Below are positions 17,269-27,910 of a stretch of DNA of 64,000 nucleotides, one piece after another; the stretch's first letter is position 1; every line of letters begins with the position of its first letter. Below the pieces are notes generated by a model that was not told the origin of the DNA, ran no database searches, and was given only the letters and a program-made list of their open reading frames with translations. A program made the translations under genes and the position numbers. This DNA is from Gammaproteobacteria bacterium (GTDB lineage Bacteria; Pseudomonadota; Gammaproteobacteria; JAADJB01): contig JAADJB010000015.1 in the NCBI GenBank assembly GCA_013151035.1, forward strand, positions 1 through 64,000, written 5' to 3'.

Positions 17269-19110
17269 TTAATTTTTTTCAGTCAGGAAGTTAAATACGG
17301 GATTATCCAGCGTTGAAACTATCGACTCTACATTAACCTCAGCCAGCGAGGCCTGTGGTTTGCCAACATGGAAGCCCTGCACATAATCCACACCATAACC
17401 CCTCAACAATTCCAGCACTTCCTGATTCTCAACATATTCGGCAACGGTCTTTTTACCCAGGCTACGTGCAATATCAATCATTGCCTTGACTAACACTTGA
17501 TCCGTCTGATCATTCACCAGATTAATAATAAAGGTGCCATCTATCTTCAGATAATCAACCGGGAAGTTCTTAATGTAATTGAATGAATTAAAACCGGCAC
17601 CAAAATCATCCAGGGCAAAATTACAGCCCAGAGCACGCAAACGTGCGACCATCTCACGGGTTTCAACAAAATTGGCAATCGCTGCCGTCTCGGTGATTTC
17701 AAAGATCAATCTTGCCGGATTCACCCACAACATTTCCAGCTTTTGCTTAACCAATGGCAACAAGGAACTATCCTGGAAGGCATGCCCGGACAAATTGACA
17801 TTGAAAGAAATATCAGACTGTTCCGGTGGTAGAGAGGCGAGAATATCAATCGCATTTTCAACCACCCATAGATCAATATTGTGAATCAGCCCCATACGTT
17901 CTGCCACCGGGATGAATTCATCCGGCATATAGGTCTCGCCATCTTCACCACGCATACGCAACAGACACTCATAGCGTCTGACCTTGTTATCCTTCAGACT
18001 AACAACCGGTTGAAATACCAGAAATAAATCATCATTAGCCAATGCAGCACGTATACGAGGCACCCATTGCACATCGGTGCGGAGCGTATGCACCTCAATA
18101 TCACTAGCACTGTATTTATGAACCATATTGCGACCATGTTTTTTGGCGACAAAACTGGCCTGATCTGCACGCGCCAGAATTTCACTGGAACACACATTCT
18201 CATTCGGCTCGATCATTGCCACACCAATACTGGCACTGACATGACAACCATCGGCATCGCCTTCGATACCACTTTGATCCAGATTTTTTCTAATTCGGTT
18301 AGCGGTTTCAAGCGCCTGTTCTGCAGTCAGGTTTTCAAGCAGAATAGCGAATTCATCAGAACCCGTACGCGCAATAATCTCACTCTTTTTAACTGACTTT
18401 CTCAATAAATTAGCCACCGCACCAAGCATACGATCACCCGCTTCATGACCCTGGGTATCATTAATTAGCTTGAATTGATCCAAATCGAGATAAAGCAAGG
18501 CACTGGTACGTTTGAAATTACGCGTACGAATAATAGATAGATCCAGAGATTGTTCCAGTCGACGACGATTAAACAACCCCGTCATATCATCATGCGCCAC
18601 CAGATATTGCAGACGCGCTTCCATCACCTTACGTTCGGCTAATTCGGTATTCAACTCATCCTCGTGCTGATGACATAACACCCGCTCAGATTGAAGATTG
18701 AGCGTCAGTAATACGCGTGGAATAATTTCGATACTGCGAACAGGGTTAAAAACGATATCCACCGCACCTGATTCATACGCCTTACGAGCGGTTTCTTCAT
18801 TCCACCAACCTTCACCCGCTGCAAGAACCATTACCATCATCTCAGCACTGGAACCACCCAAACCATTCTGCTGACAAAAGGTGTAGATATCAAAATCCTG
18901 TAATGAATCACTCGCCAGAACAAGATCAATCTTCCGGGCTGCCCCACGATTACTTTGTTGCAAACTCGCCAATAATTCCTGTCCACCCGCAGCGACATCA
19001 ACATGACGAAAACCACCATCGGTCAGCATGGCTTTCAAATCCACGGCATAAGCCTGGTCTTCTTCAACAATCAGGATCTGTTTCTGACGCAGTTCAGTAA
19101 TATCTGGCAT
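17269..19110 (-). CDS. REC-GGDEF-EAL protein (cyclic-di-GMP turnover/response)
   Basis: A 613-residue, three-domain signalling protein. Residues 10-140 are a receiver-like domain: the acidic pocket E16-E17-D18 is kept, but the usual phospho-acceptor Asp is Ser67 (Asp68 adjacent). A coiled linker leads to a GGDEF domain (residues 170-330) whose motif is GSDEF (250-254). The EAL domain (350-600) has ECL at 381-383 in place of EAL but keeps 'NVNLSGHAF', 'FEITETA', 'DDFGAG', 'YLKIDG', 'EYVEN' and 'VQGFHVGKP'. The EAL half therefore looks catalytically complete, so a phosphodiesterase is the likelier net activity; cyclase activity with GSDEF is uncertain. Cytoplasmic, no membrane segment. It stands alone. 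Confidence 0.88.
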   Translation of the reverse strand: MPDITELRQKQILIVEEDQAYAVDLKAMLTDGGFRHVDVAAGGQELLASLQQSNRGAARKIDLVLASDSLQDFDIYTFCQQNGLGGSSAEMMVMVLAAGEGWWNEETARKAYESGAVDIVFNPVRSIEIIPRVLLTLNLQSERVLCHQHEDELNTELAERKVMEARLQYLVAHDDMTGLFNRRRLEQSLDLSIIRTRNFKRTSALLYLDLDQFKLINDTQGHEAGDRMLGAVANLLRKSVKKSEIIARTGSDEFAILLENLTAEQALETANRIRKNLDQSGIEGDADGCHVSASIGVAMIEPNENVCSSEILARADQASFVAKKHGRNMVHKYSASDIEVHTLRTDVQWVPRIRAALANDDLFLVFQPVVSLKDNKVRRYECLLRMRGEDGETYMPDEFIPVAERMGLIHNIDLWVVENAIDILASLPPEQSDISFNVNLSGHAFQDSSLLPLVKQKLEMLWVNPARLIFEITETAAIANFVETREMVARLRALGCNFALDDFGAGFNSFNYIKNFPVDYLKIDGTFIINLVNDQTDQVLVKAMIDIARSLGKKTVAEYVENQEVLELLRGYGVDYVQGFHVGKPQASLAEVNVESIVSTLDNPVFNFLTEKN

Positions 19111-19249
19111 TAAGCCCCCTAATCAAGCGAAATAAGCTTAGTTTTATATTTTTAATTTAAAAACATTTTATATTTCATGTAGATTAAGACTATTCCTCAT
19201 GCAAAGTCAACAACTTTTGTGTTGATTAGTATTCACACTAACTATCACA

Positions 19250-19648
19250 TTAACTGGCTCCATCACCGCCACCTGCTCCTGCTCCGCCTGCTGGCGGCAC
19301 TGTTAGCACTGCTGGTTTTTTCGTTTTAGCGTATCCAGCACTAACCGAAACCCCCTTTTGTAGAAAATCCCAGCTTACAATACCGGCAGAATTATTCCCC
19401 TGATAACCCACACCAGCGTCCAGCCCGAATTGGTTATCCTGTTTGAAAGGGAAATAAGTGGCTCCCGCAGACGCCGCAAAGCGATCTCTTTTATTGGTAC
19501 TCGTTACTTTTGTAGTAAAGCCAAGCCCTTCAACACCTTTAGCGTCAAAATTAAATGTAACCCCCACAAAAACTCCTGCCTGAGCTTGATTAAAGGCACC
19601 CATTAATGACAGCGCAATAACACTTCCAGGTAATATGTTTTTTTTCAT
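19250..19648 (-). CDS. Small exported protein of unknown function
   Basis: A 132-residue protein with a clear signal peptide ('MKKNILPGSVIALSLMGAF', cleavage after QAQA). The mature part has alternating aromatic and glycine-rich strands ('VGVTFNF', 'GLGFTTKV', 'FGLDAGVGYQG', 'GVSVSAGYAKT'), suggesting a small beta-barrel or beta-sandwich in the periplasm or outer membrane. It ends with a glycine-rich tail of low complexity. The ATG at 19648 has AAGGA about 9 nt upstream. An upstream in-frame ATG would add 11 residues and spoil the signal peptide. I do not recognise the family. Confidence 0.65.
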   Translation of the reverse strand: MKKNILPGSVIALSLMGAFNQAQAGVFVGVTFNFDAKGVEGLGFTTKVTSTNKRDRFAASAGATYFPFKQDNQFGLDAGVGYQGNNSAGIVSWDFLQKGVSVSAGYAKTKKPAVLTVPPAGGAGAGGGDGAS

Positions 19649-19793
19649 AGTTATTTTCCTTAATTTGACAAATTCATGCATCCCCTTCTATCTTTTCAAA
19701 GAAAGAGGATTTATATGTTTTTTAATATACAAGGCAACATGGGGTCACGCAACCCTAAGCGACATAAAAGAAAAATTACATTATACTCAACAC

Positions 19794-20684
19794 ATGCTTA
19801 TAACACCGCGTGAATTATTGTACGGAGATATTGACCTGCCTTCCCTGCCGGAAGTTTTTATCAAATCATCCGAATTACTGGATAATCCCCGTAGTAATGC
19901 GAATGATATTGGTGAGGTTGTCGCAACTGACCCCTCATTAACCACGCGTCTGTTAAAGTTGGTCAACAGTTCTTTTTATGGTTTTGCTGCCAAGATCGAC
20001 ACCATCCCACGCGCGATTAGCCTGGTTGGCACACGAGAACTCAGAGAACTCATTCTTGCCACCTGTGCTGTTGAGGCCTTCTCGGGCTTACCTAACGAAC
20101 TCATGAGCATGAATACCTTTTGGCGACAGAGCGTCCGTTGCGCCCTTATCGCCCGAATATTGGCTAACCAAACGCATAAGGATCTAAGCGAGTCTATGTT
20201 CAGCGCGGGTCTATTGCACAACATTGGTAGCCTGATCTTATATAACCGCCTGCCAGAACTCGCACGCGAGGCCTTGTCACAGGCTGCATTCCAGAATAGT
20301 CCACTGGATCAGGCTGAGCGCAATATTATTGGCTGCGATCATGCTATGGTCGGAGCTGAGTTAATGAAGTTATGGAACCTGCCGGAGATCCTGCAGGAAA
20401 CCACACGTTATCATCATAACCCCGAAGCGGCACAACAATATCCCTTACAGACAGTAATTATCCAGATTGCCAATCGCATCATTGAGCTTGAGGAATCCAA
20501 CCAAGACATTACCCTGCTGCTGCCTCCCAGTGCCCCTTTATGGAAAAGAATCGGGCTATCCATCCCGGTATTACAGGAAACACTGCAACAGGTGGATGAA
20601 CAATTCGATGATGTATTACATCTAATTTATAAACCAGGGAAAGAGGATCATACTGCGGTAAATAAGCACCACTTTAGTGCTTAA
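19794..20684 (+). CDS. HDOD domain signalling protein
   Basis: A 296-residue single-domain HDOD protein: 'LPSLPEVFIKSSELL', 'DPSLTTRLLKLVNSSFYG', 'IDTIPRAISLVGTRELREL', and 'SAGLLHNIGSLIL', where LHNIG replaces the metal-binding HD pair. HDOD proteins act in c-di-GMP-linked and chemotaxis-related regulation, without known hydrolase activity. I chose ATG 19794 because the upstream extension is not HDOD-like; no strong ribosome site is visible. It ends 8 bp from the stop of convergent lptG. Confidence 0.88.
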   Translation: MLITPRELLYGDIDLPSLPEVFIKSSELLDNPRSNANDIGEVVATDPSLTTRLLKLVNSSFYGFAAKIDTIPRAISLVGTRELRELILATCAVEAFSGLPNELMSMNTFWRQSVRCALIARILANQTHKDLSESMFSAGLLHNIGSLILYNRLPELAREALSQAAFQNSPLDQAERNIIGCDHAMVGAELMKLWNLPEILQETTRYHHNPEAAQQYPLQTVIIQIANRIIELEESNQDITLLLPPSAPLWKRIGLSIPVLQETLQQVDEQFDDVLHLIYKPGKEDHTAVNKHHFSA

Positions 20685-20692
20685 TAATAGAG

Positions 20693-21757
20693 CTATGCCG
20701 CACGTCTAAGCATCCAGATACCAATCAGCATAAAGACAAGCGAAGGGAAAAAGGCACTCACTATCGGGTTCACACCTGAGACCTGACTGATATGACTAAT
20801 CATCTGGCTAAAGACATAAAAGAAGACCCCGACCAACACACCGACCAGAATTCTCTGCCCAACCCCGACACTACGCAACGGCCCAAACACGAAGGGAACG
20901 GCCAAAAACAACATCACCATGCCGGAAAAAGGCATTACCATACGGTTCCAGAATGCCAGCTGATAGCTTTTTGAATCCAGGTTATTCTTATCCATATAGA
21001 TAATATAGGCCCATAAATCTCGCGCAGAAAGGTAGTCCGGATCCCGTGCCAGCATATTGAGTAACACGGGATTCAACAAACTATCCCATAACACCTTGTC
21101 CTGTTTACTAATGTGAATACCCGAATCAGACAAGGCACTAAACTTAACGTCCTCCAGTATCCACTGCCCTTCGTCATAGGAAACATGCGCTGCCTGAGTG
21201 ACCATCGTCAACTTATGTTGATCATCAAACTCATAAACATAGACATCTTCCAGGTGCCCGTCTAAACCCAGATTCCTTATATTCACAAAACGTTTATCAT
21301 CCTTCACCCAGATACCATGATCACTTTGATAGGCAATCTGCTGTGACTGTGCCTGCGCCTTATTCTCACGCGCCAACTGTTCCGAGAAGGGTGCCAACCA
21401 CTCACCGACAACCGCAACCAGGATAAACATCAATAACCCGGCCTGTAACACCGAACGCACAATCCTTGCTATTGATACACCGGATGCACGCAAGACAACC
21501 AATTCATTACTACTGACCATTGAACCTAAAGCGAGCAGACTACCCAACAAAGCTGACATCGAAAATAGATCAATCGCCCTGCGGGGTATTGTCAACAACA
21601 CATATTGCACAGCATACCAGCCCGAATACAAACCTTGCCCAATATCCCTGAACTCCTTAACCAGCGCAAAAAAGACATCAATCGCCAGTAACACCAACAA
21701 GACTAATAAGGTATTAATCAGGATACGCAGACCAATATAGCGATCAAAGATCATCAT
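20693..21757 (-). CDS. lptG: LPS export permease LptG
   Basis: A 354-residue inner-membrane protein of the LptBFG transporter that extracts lipopolysaccharide and passes it to LptC. Three N-terminal helices ('ILINTLLVLLVLLAIDVFFA', 'SMSALLGSLLALGSMV'), a periplasmic beta-jellyroll (about residues 130-250) and three C-terminal helices ending 'VFMLIGIWMLRRAA' match the family. Its start overlaps the end of lptF (ATGA), so the two are coupled. Confidence 0.94.
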   Translation of the reverse strand: MMIFDRYIGLRILINTLLVLLVLLAIDVFFALVKEFRDIGQGLYSGWYAVQYVLLTIPRRAIDLFSMSALLGSLLALGSMVSSNELVVLRASGVSIARIVRSVLQAGLLMFILVAVVGEWLAPFSEQLARENKAQAQSQQIAYQSDHGIWVKDDKRFVNIRNLGLDGHLEDVYVYEFDDQHKLTMVTQAAHVSYDEGQWILEDVKFSALSDSGIHISKQDKVLWDSLLNPVLLNMLARDPDYLSARDLWAYIIYMDKNNLDSKSYQLAFWNRMVMPFSGMVMLFLAVPFVFGPLRSVGVGQRILVGVLVGVFFYVFSQMISHISQVSGVNPIVSAFFPSLVFMLIGIWMLRRAA

Positions 21758-22857
21758 CTTTGCCCCCTCCTGTACAGCTTTCTGAACAGACCATAGGCAT
21801 TAAACTCCTTCCACAGCCCATAACCCAGTAACAATGGAAAAAGATGCACCCACCACAATCCCAACCAACTTGAAACCATGCCCTTCTCTAACCAGATACG
21901 CGCCGATCCTAATAAATTGTAGTACACAATAAACACCATTATCGCAACAAACAAACGTCCATAGCGTCCATCTCTTGGTCGCACACGTGCCAACGGTACC
22001 GCTAAAAATGCCAGCACAATAATGGCAACCGGCATGGATAAACGCCACTGCAACTCAGCCCCGTCAGCCAGACGATCTGAGTGCCAAAGATCCATTGAGG
22101 CAATCGTATCGGTTTTATTTTTTGTTCCCCTGGCTCCACCGGGCAACTCAATCTTGATGGCATAGCTGGAAAAAGACATCACCCGATAACCATCCTGACC
22201 TAAATCTCCCTGAAAACGATAACCTTGTTCCATCAATAAATAATCGGCATCATTACCTTCCTCATGCCACATACGTGCCTGATCCGCTGTAATCAACTCA
22301 ATTCTTCCCTGGCTGCTGTTCTCAACAAAAAGATTTTTCATATGCTGACCATCAGCAGACATGGCGCCAACAAAGAAAACCATACGGCCACCATTTAACT
22401 CATGAAAACGTCCGGCAGTAATCCCCTTTATATTCATGGATTTTTCTGCCTGAATACGCTGACCTTTCTCAATAATGGCTGTTTTTGGGGCGAGATACAG
22501 CGTCATCCAGGCAACTAATAATGCTGCTAACAGGCTCATATATAAGATAGGACGATAGATTTCACGCATACCGACCCCACAAGCCGATAGTGCGATTATT
22601 TCACTATCTTTATACAAACGACCCAGCGCCAGCAATATCCCTAAAAAAAGAGACAGCGGTAGCAATGCGGAAAGGTAGGTAACTGACTTTAACGCAATCA
22701 ACAAAAACACCGCATCTATCGGGATTTGACCCGCAGCCGCCTCGGCAAAATAACCCGCTAGACGATTACTGACCACAATCAGCCAAAGCACAAGGGTTAC
22801 CATAAACCAGCTTTGCAATACTTCTTTCAGTAGATAACGATTAATAATACGATTCAT
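21754..22857 (-). CDS. lptF: LPS export permease LptF
   Basis: The 367-residue partner of LptG. 'MNRIINRYLLKEVLQSWF' is the family start, followed by transmembrane helices, the coupling-helix region 'YKDSEIIALSACGVGMREI', a periplasmic domain with 'NIKGITAGRFHELNGGRMVF', and C-terminal helices with 'PLARVRPRDGRYGRL'. It is divergent from pepA with an 82-bp shared promoter region, as in many gammaproteobacteria. Confidence 0.94.
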   Translation of the reverse strand: MNRIINRYLLKEVLQSWFMVTLVLWLIVVSNRLAGYFAEAAAGQIPIDAVFLLIALKSVTYLSALLPLSLFLGILLALGRLYKDSEIIALSACGVGMREIYRPILYMSLLAALLVAWMTLYLAPKTAIIEKGQRIQAEKSMNIKGITAGRFHELNGGRMVFFVGAMSADGQHMKNLFVENSSQGRIELITADQARMWHEEGNDADYLLMEQGYRFQGDLGQDGYRVMSFSSYAIKIELPGGARGTKNKTDTIASMDLWHSDRLADGAELQWRLSMPVAIIVLAFLAVPLARVRPRDGRYGRLFVAIMVFIVYYNLLGSARIWLEKGMVSSWLGLWWVHLFPLLLGYGLWKEFNAYGLFRKLYRRGQR

Positions 22858-22939
22858 TTGTGAATTTTATCCGTTTTTGGATATGAAAACAGCTCATTAA
22901 TCAAGTAAACTACCTTATCCATCGAATCAGGAGTATTTT

Positions 22940-24442
22940 ATGCAATTTAGTGTCAAGAGTGGCAACCCGGAAAAACAACGTACTGGATGTGTGGTTATCG
23001 GCGTATGTGAACCCCGTAAACTGAGCGATGATGCCAAAACCATCGACCACTTATGCAATGGTCTGTTAAGCGGCATTCTACGACGTGGCGACATGGAGGG
23101 GACAGCAGGAAAAACCATGCTGATACCCGCCCCGGCAAATAGTCCTTTTGATCGCATTCTACTAGTAGGTTGCGGCAAAGAAAGAGACCTTGACTCGACA
23201 CGATACAAGATGATCCTCGCCAACACTGCCAAGGCATTAGATGAATCCGGCACTAATGATGCGATGAGTTATCTAGCTAACATGAATATCAAGGACTGTT
23301 CACACTACTGGAAGATCCGGGAATGTGTCACGTCGACGCAAGCGACCTTGTACCGCCCTGATGCACTAAAAAGCGAGAAGGCCCCGGCAAAACGTCCATT
23401 AACACGTCTGAACATCAATGTCCCCGGACGACGTGAACTCAAAACAGGTGAACGCGCCATCCAGGATGGGATCGCCATTGCCAATGGCATCGAACAGGCA
23501 AGGATTCTGGGCGATCTTCCAGGCAATATCTGTACGCCACGTTATCTGGCAAGCCAGGCACAAAAACTGCAAAAGAGTCACAAGAAACTCAAGTTGGACA
23601 TCCTGGATGAAGCAGCAATGAAAAAGCTGGGCATGAACTCCCTACTATCCGTCTCCCAGGGCAGCAAACAACCGGGCAGACTGATTGTCATGAATTATCA
23701 GGGTGGCAATAAAAAAGATCGACCGATCGTTCTAGTTGGCAAGGGTGTGACCTTTGACTCTGGCGGTGTATCAATCAAACCATCCGCTGCTATGGATGAG
23801 ATGAAATATGATATGTGTGGTGCCGCCAGTGTATTAGGCACCATGCAGACCTGCCTGGAACTGCACTTACCTATTAATCTTATCGGTATCATACCCAGCG
23901 TAGAAAACATGCCGGGTAGCAGTGCTACTCGCCCAGGTGACATTGTCACTAGCATGTCGGGGCAGACCATCGAGATTCTCAATACCGATGCCGAAGGTCG
24001 CCTGATCTTGTGTGATGCCTTGACCTATAGCGAACGATTTAATCCCAAGACCGTCATTGATATCGCCACCCTGACTGGTGCCTGTGTCATTGCGTTAGGC
24101 AGCCATGCAACAGGCCTGCTGAGTAATAATCAACACCTCGCTGATGATCTATTAAAGGCCGGCACAAGCACCGGAGATCGTGCCTGGCAGATGCCATTGT
24201 GGGAAGATTACCAACCACAACTGGATAGCAATTTTGCCGACATGGCGAACATTGGTGGCCGCGAGGCAGGCACTATTACAGCGGCTTGTTTCCTCTCCCG
24301 TTTCACCAAAAAAATGCACTGGGCACATCTTGATATTGCCGGTACCGCATGGAAAGGCGGCAAAGAAAAAGGCGCAACAGGTCGTCCGGTCTCCCTGCTG
24401 GTTCAGTATCTAATGAACAAGGCTGGACACAAGGCTCAATAA
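22940..24442 (+). CDS. pepA: Leucyl aminopeptidase (PepA, M17)
   Basis: A cytoplasmic two-zinc aminopeptidase that removes N-terminal residues; E. coli PepA also serves as an accessory DNA-binding protein in Xer recombination. The 500-residue product has the metal/active-site stretches 'VGKGVTFDSGGVSIKPS', 'DEMKYDMCGAASVLG' and the M17 signature 'NTDAEGRLIL'. The start has CAGGAG 7 nt upstream. It is followed by holC after 4 bp and by valS, a standard gammaproteobacterial operon. Confidence 0.96.
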   Translation: MQFSVKSGNPEKQRTGCVVIGVCEPRKLSDDAKTIDHLCNGLLSGILRRGDMEGTAGKTMLIPAPANSPFDRILLVGCGKERDLDSTRYKMILANTAKALDESGTNDAMSYLANMNIKDCSHYWKIRECVTSTQATLYRPDALKSEKAPAKRPLTRLNINVPGRRELKTGERAIQDGIAIANGIEQARILGDLPGNICTPRYLASQAQKLQKSHKKLKLDILDEAAMKKLGMNSLLSVSQGSKQPGRLIVMNYQGGNKKDRPIVLVGKGVTFDSGGVSIKPSAAMDEMKYDMCGAASVLGTMQTCLELHLPINLIGIIPSVENMPGSSATRPGDIVTSMSGQTIEILNTDAEGRLILCDALTYSERFNPKTVIDIATLTGACVIALGSHATGLLSNNQHLADDLLKAGTSTGDRAWQMPLWEDYQPQLDSNFADMANIGGREAGTITAACFLSRFTKKMHWAHLDIAGTAWKGGKEKGATGRPVSLLVQYLMNKAGHKAQ

Positions 24443-24446
24443 TCGA

Positions 24447-24878
24447 ATGACCCGTGTCAGTTTCTACATCCTGAATGACGACTCCAACCGGAGTCGTTCA
24501 CTCTTTATCTGCCGTCTGGCACAAAAGGCCTACCGTAGTGGTGCTAATATTTATATCCATACCGCTTCAGCCGAACAGTCCAGTGATCTTGATACCCTGC
24601 TATGGACCTTTAATCGAGTGTCCTTTATCCCTCATGCGCGTACCGATCAAGATGAAGAACAACATGGCGAGAGTGTGTTGCTCGGTCATCAACAGGCACC
24701 TGAATCAAGCCATGATATTCTCATCAACCTCAGCCCACAGGTACCCTTGTTTTTTAGCCGCTTTGAGCGCGTGATGGAGGTTATCAATCAAGACGAAAGC
24801 ACCAAGGAGGATGGTCGAGAACGCTATCGTTTCTACAAGGAACGCGGCTATGAACTGGAATCACACACCATCAAATAA
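24447..24878 (+). CDS. holC: DNA polymerase III subunit chi
   Basis: Chi links the clamp loader (through psi) to SSB. The 143-residue protein has 'RSLFICRLAQKAYRSGANIYIH', 'LDTLLWTFNRVSFIPH' and 'VLLGHQQAPESSHDILINLS', characteristic of HolC. It follows pepA by 4 bp and is separated from valS by 196 bp containing two REP-like units. Confidence 0.93.
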   Translation: MTRVSFYILNDDSNRSRSLFICRLAQKAYRSGANIYIHTASAEQSSDLDTLLWTFNRVSFIPHARTDQDEEQHGESVLLGHQQAPESSHDILINLSPQVPLFFSRFERVMEVINQDESTKEDGRERYRFYKERGYELESHTIK

Positions 24879-24914
24879 CACCTAAATATACAACTTACCA
24901 CCGTCAAACTACCC

Positions 24915-24967
24915 GGTAGGGTGCGCACTGCGCACCAAAATTAATGGTGCGTGATACGCACCCTACC
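24915..24967. repeat. Two inverted REP-like palindromes
   Basis: Units lie at 24915-24936 and 24946-24967, in opposite orientation, 9 bp apart, in the holC-valS gap. As a pair they can form one long hairpin that may attenuate read-through into valS. Confidence 0.8.
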
Positions 24968-25074
24968 ATTTATCCAGAGACCCTTGTTCAAAAACCACTA
25001 CGAAGCACCCACACCCTACGTTATAATAATCTCTAATACACCATTACCCCCATTACAGAGATTAAATACATCGC

Positions 25075-27840
25075 ATGGAAAAAACCTACAACCCGCAAAA
25101 CATCGAACAAAACTGGTACAAGACCTGGGAGGATGCGGGTTATTTTAAGGCCGGCGGTGATGGCGCACCCTATTGCATTATGATCCCACCACCGAATGTC
25201 ACCGGTAGCCTGCACATGGGACATGCCTTCCAGGATACCCTGATGGATGCACTCACCCGTTATCACCGTATGCGTGGTGATGACACCTTGTGGCAGGCTG
25301 GCTCTGATCATGCTGGTATCGCTACCCAGATGGTAGTCGAACGACAGCTCAATGCCGATGGTAAGACCCGCCATGACCTTGGACGTGAGGCATTCATCAA
25401 AAAGATCTGGGCCTGGAAAGAAGAATCCGGCGGTACCATCACCCAACAACTACGCCGTATGGGTTCATCACTGGACTGGTCGCGTGAACGCTTCACTATG
25501 GATGAAGGTCTCTCCACCTCGGTGCGTGAGGTCTTTGTGCAACTGCACAAGGAAGGTCTGATCTATCGTGGCAAGCGTCTGGTTAACTGGGATCCGGTAC
25601 TACACACTGCGGTCTCTGACCTGGAGGTGGTTTCACAGGAAGAGACCGGACACCTGTGGCACATGCGTTATCCACTCACCGATGGCAGTGGACATCTGGT
25701 GGTTGCCACCACCCGCCCCGAGACCATGCTGGGTGATTCAGCGGTAGCCGTTCACCCGGATGATGAACGCTATCAACACCTGATCGGCAAGACCATCACG
25801 CTACCCCTGGTTGGACGCGAGATCCCGATTATCGCTGATGATTATGTTGAAATGGACTTTGGCACCGGCTGCGTTAAGATCACCCCGGCGCATGATTTTA
25901 ATGATTATGAGATGGGTAAACGTCACGACCTGCCGATGTATAACATCCTCACGATTGATGCCTGTATCAACGATGAGGCACCAAAGAAATATCGCGGTCT
26001 GGATCGCTACGAGGCACGCGATATGATCGTGCATGATCTGGATGAGATTGAGTTACTGGAAAAGATCGACGACCACAAACTCATGGTGCCTCGTGGTGAT
26101 CGTTCCGGTGTTGTGATCGAACCCTACCTGACTGACCAGTGGTATGTAAAGGTTGCACCGTTGGCTGAACCCGCCATCAAGGCGGTTGAGGATGGCAGTA
26201 TTCGCTTTGTGCCGGACAACTGGAAGAACACCTATTTTGAATGGATGAACAACATCCAGGACTGGTGTATCTCACGTCAAATCTGGTGGGGACATCGCAT
26301 ACCCGCCTGGTACGACAATGAGGGCAATATCTATGTGGGTCGCTCTGAGGCAGAGGTGCGGGAGGAAAACAATCTCGGTGATATCGAACTGAGGCAGGAT
26401 GATGATGTGCTCGATACCTGGTTCTCATCTGCACTATGGCCCTTCTCCACCCTGGGTTGGCCGGAAAAGACCCCGGAACTGGATCAATACTACCCCAACA
26501 GTGTGTTAGTCACCGGCTTTGACATTATCTTCTTCTGGGTTGCTCGCATGATAATGATGGGCATCAAGTTCATGGGTGAGGTGCCCTTCAAGGAGGTCTA
26601 TATTCATGGTCTGGTACGTGATTCCCAGGGTCAGAAGATGTCCAAGTCCAAGGGCAACGTGCTCGACCCCATCGACCTCATTGACGGCATTGAACTGGAC
26701 ACGCTGATTGAAAAAAGAACCCAGGGTCTGATGCAACCCAAGATGGCAAAGAACATTGAGAAGTCCACAAAAAAGGATTTCCCTGATGGCATCGCCGCCT
26801 TTGGTACCGATGCCCTGCGCTTCACCTTTGCCGCCCAGGCATCAACCGGACGCGACATCAATTTTGACCTGGGACGTATTGAGGGCTATCGAAATTTCTG
26901 TAATAAACTATGGAATGCTGCCCGCTTCGTATTGATGAATACCGAGGGTGAGGATTGCGGTATTAATGGCGGCGATAGCATCAAACTCAATCAAGCGGAT
27001 CAGTGGATTATCTCCCGGCTACAGACCTGCATTAGCCAGGTTGAAAAATCCATTAACGAATATCGCTTTGACCGTGTTGCCAATGCCATCTACGAGTTCA
27101 CCTGGAATGAATACTGTGACTGGTACCTGGAACTGGCTAAAACCACACTGGGCGATAGCGCAAGCAGTGATGAAGAGAAGCGTGGCACCCGCCAGACACT
27201 GGTTCGAGTACTAGAGACCCTGCTGCGCCTGGCACATCCGATCATGCCCTTCATTACCGAGGAAATCTGGCAACGCATCGCACCACTGGCCGGTATCAAG
27301 GCCGATAGTATTATGCAGCAATCTTACCCATTGGCTAATCAAAACCTGATCAACTCCGATGCCATCAATACCATTGAATGGATAATGAGCTTTGTTGTCG
27401 GTATCCGCAAGATTCGTAGCAGCATGGATATTGCCCCCGGAAAACCCCTGCCCGTGTTATTAGCCAACGCCTCCAAACAGGATCAGCAACGAGTAGATAG
27501 CTATCGCTCACAATTAAGCGCACTGGCAAGACTGGCATCTATCACCCTGCTTGAGGATGAACAAGGCGCACCGGAATCGGCAACAGCACTGGTCAATGGC
27601 ATGAAGATCCTGATCCCCATGTCTGGCCTGATCAACAAGGAAGATGAATTAAAACGTCTTGATCGCGAGATCAATAAGCTACAAAAGATCATGCAACGCA
27701 GTGCTCAGAAACTCGCCAACCCGAATTTCATTGACAAGGCACCTGCTGCGATTATCGACAAGGAAAAGGGCAAACTGGACGAGCAAGGACTGGCTCTGGG
27801 AAAATTGCAGGAGCAGAGGGAACGTATTGAGCAGATGTAA
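25075..27840 (+). CDS. valS: Valyl-tRNA synthetase
   Basis: ValRS charges tRNA-Val and edits threonine. The 921-residue product has '[19 protein letters not shown]' (HMGH signature), the editing domain with '[17 protein letters not shown]', the '[12 protein letters not shown]' loop near residue 520, and a C-terminal coiled coil (final 60-70 residues, '[32 protein letters not shown]' region) that binds tRNA. It ends convergent with the glycosyltransferase gene across one REP unit. Confidence 0.97.
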   Translation: MEKTYNPQNIEQNWYKTWEDAGYFKAGGDGAPYCIMIPPPNVTGSLHMGHAFQDTLMDALTRYHRMRGDDTLWQAGSDHAGIATQMVVERQLNADGKTRHDLGREAFIKKIWAWKEESGGTITQQLRRMGSSLDWSRERFTMDEGLSTSVREVFVQLHKEGLIYRGKRLVNWDPVLHTAVSDLEVVSQEETGHLWHMRYPLTDGSGHLVVATTRPETMLGDSAVAVHPDDERYQHLIGKTITLPLVGREIPIIADDYVEMDFGTGCVKITPAHDFNDYEMGKRHDLPMYNILTIDACINDEAPKKYRGLDRYEARDMIVHDLDEIELLEKIDDHKLMVPRGDRSGVVIEPYLTDQWYVKVAPLAEPAIKAVEDGSIRFVPDNWKNTYFEWMNNIQDWCISRQIWWGHRIPAWYDNEGNIYVGRSEAEVREENNLGDIELRQDDDVLDTWFSSALWPFSTLGWPEKTPELDQYYPNSVLVTGFDIIFFWVARMIMMGIKFMGEVPFKEVYIHGLVRDSQGQKMSKSKGNVLDPIDLIDGIELDTLIEKRTQGLMQPKMAKNIEKSTKKDFPDGIAAFGTDALRFTFAAQASTGRDINFDLGRIEGYRNFCNKLWNAARFVLMNTEGEDCGINGGDSIKLNQADQWIISRLQTCISQVEKSINEYRFDRVANAIYEFTWNEYCDWYLELAKTTLGDSASSDEEKRGTRQTLVRVLETLLRLAHPIMPFITEEIWQRIAPLAGIKADSIMQQSYPLANQNLINSDAINTIEWIMSFVVGIRKIRSSMDIAPGKPLPVLLANASKQDQQRVDSYRSQLSALARLASITLLEDEQGAPESATALVNGMKILIPMSGLINKEDELKRLDREINKLQKIMQRSAQKLANPNFIDKAPAAIIDKEKGKLDEQGLALGKLQEQRERIEQM

Positions 27841-27852
27841 ATAGATCTAGTT

Positions 27853-27874
27853 GGTGCGTAATACGCACCCTACC
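27853..27874. repeat. REP-like palindrome
   Basis: GGTGCG..CGCACC plus CTACC, in the 70-bp gap between the convergent valS and TPR-glycosyltransferase genes. Confidence 0.75.
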
Positions 27875-27910
27875 GCGCCGTCATCCTCGCGCAAATAACA
27901 AACACTCATT

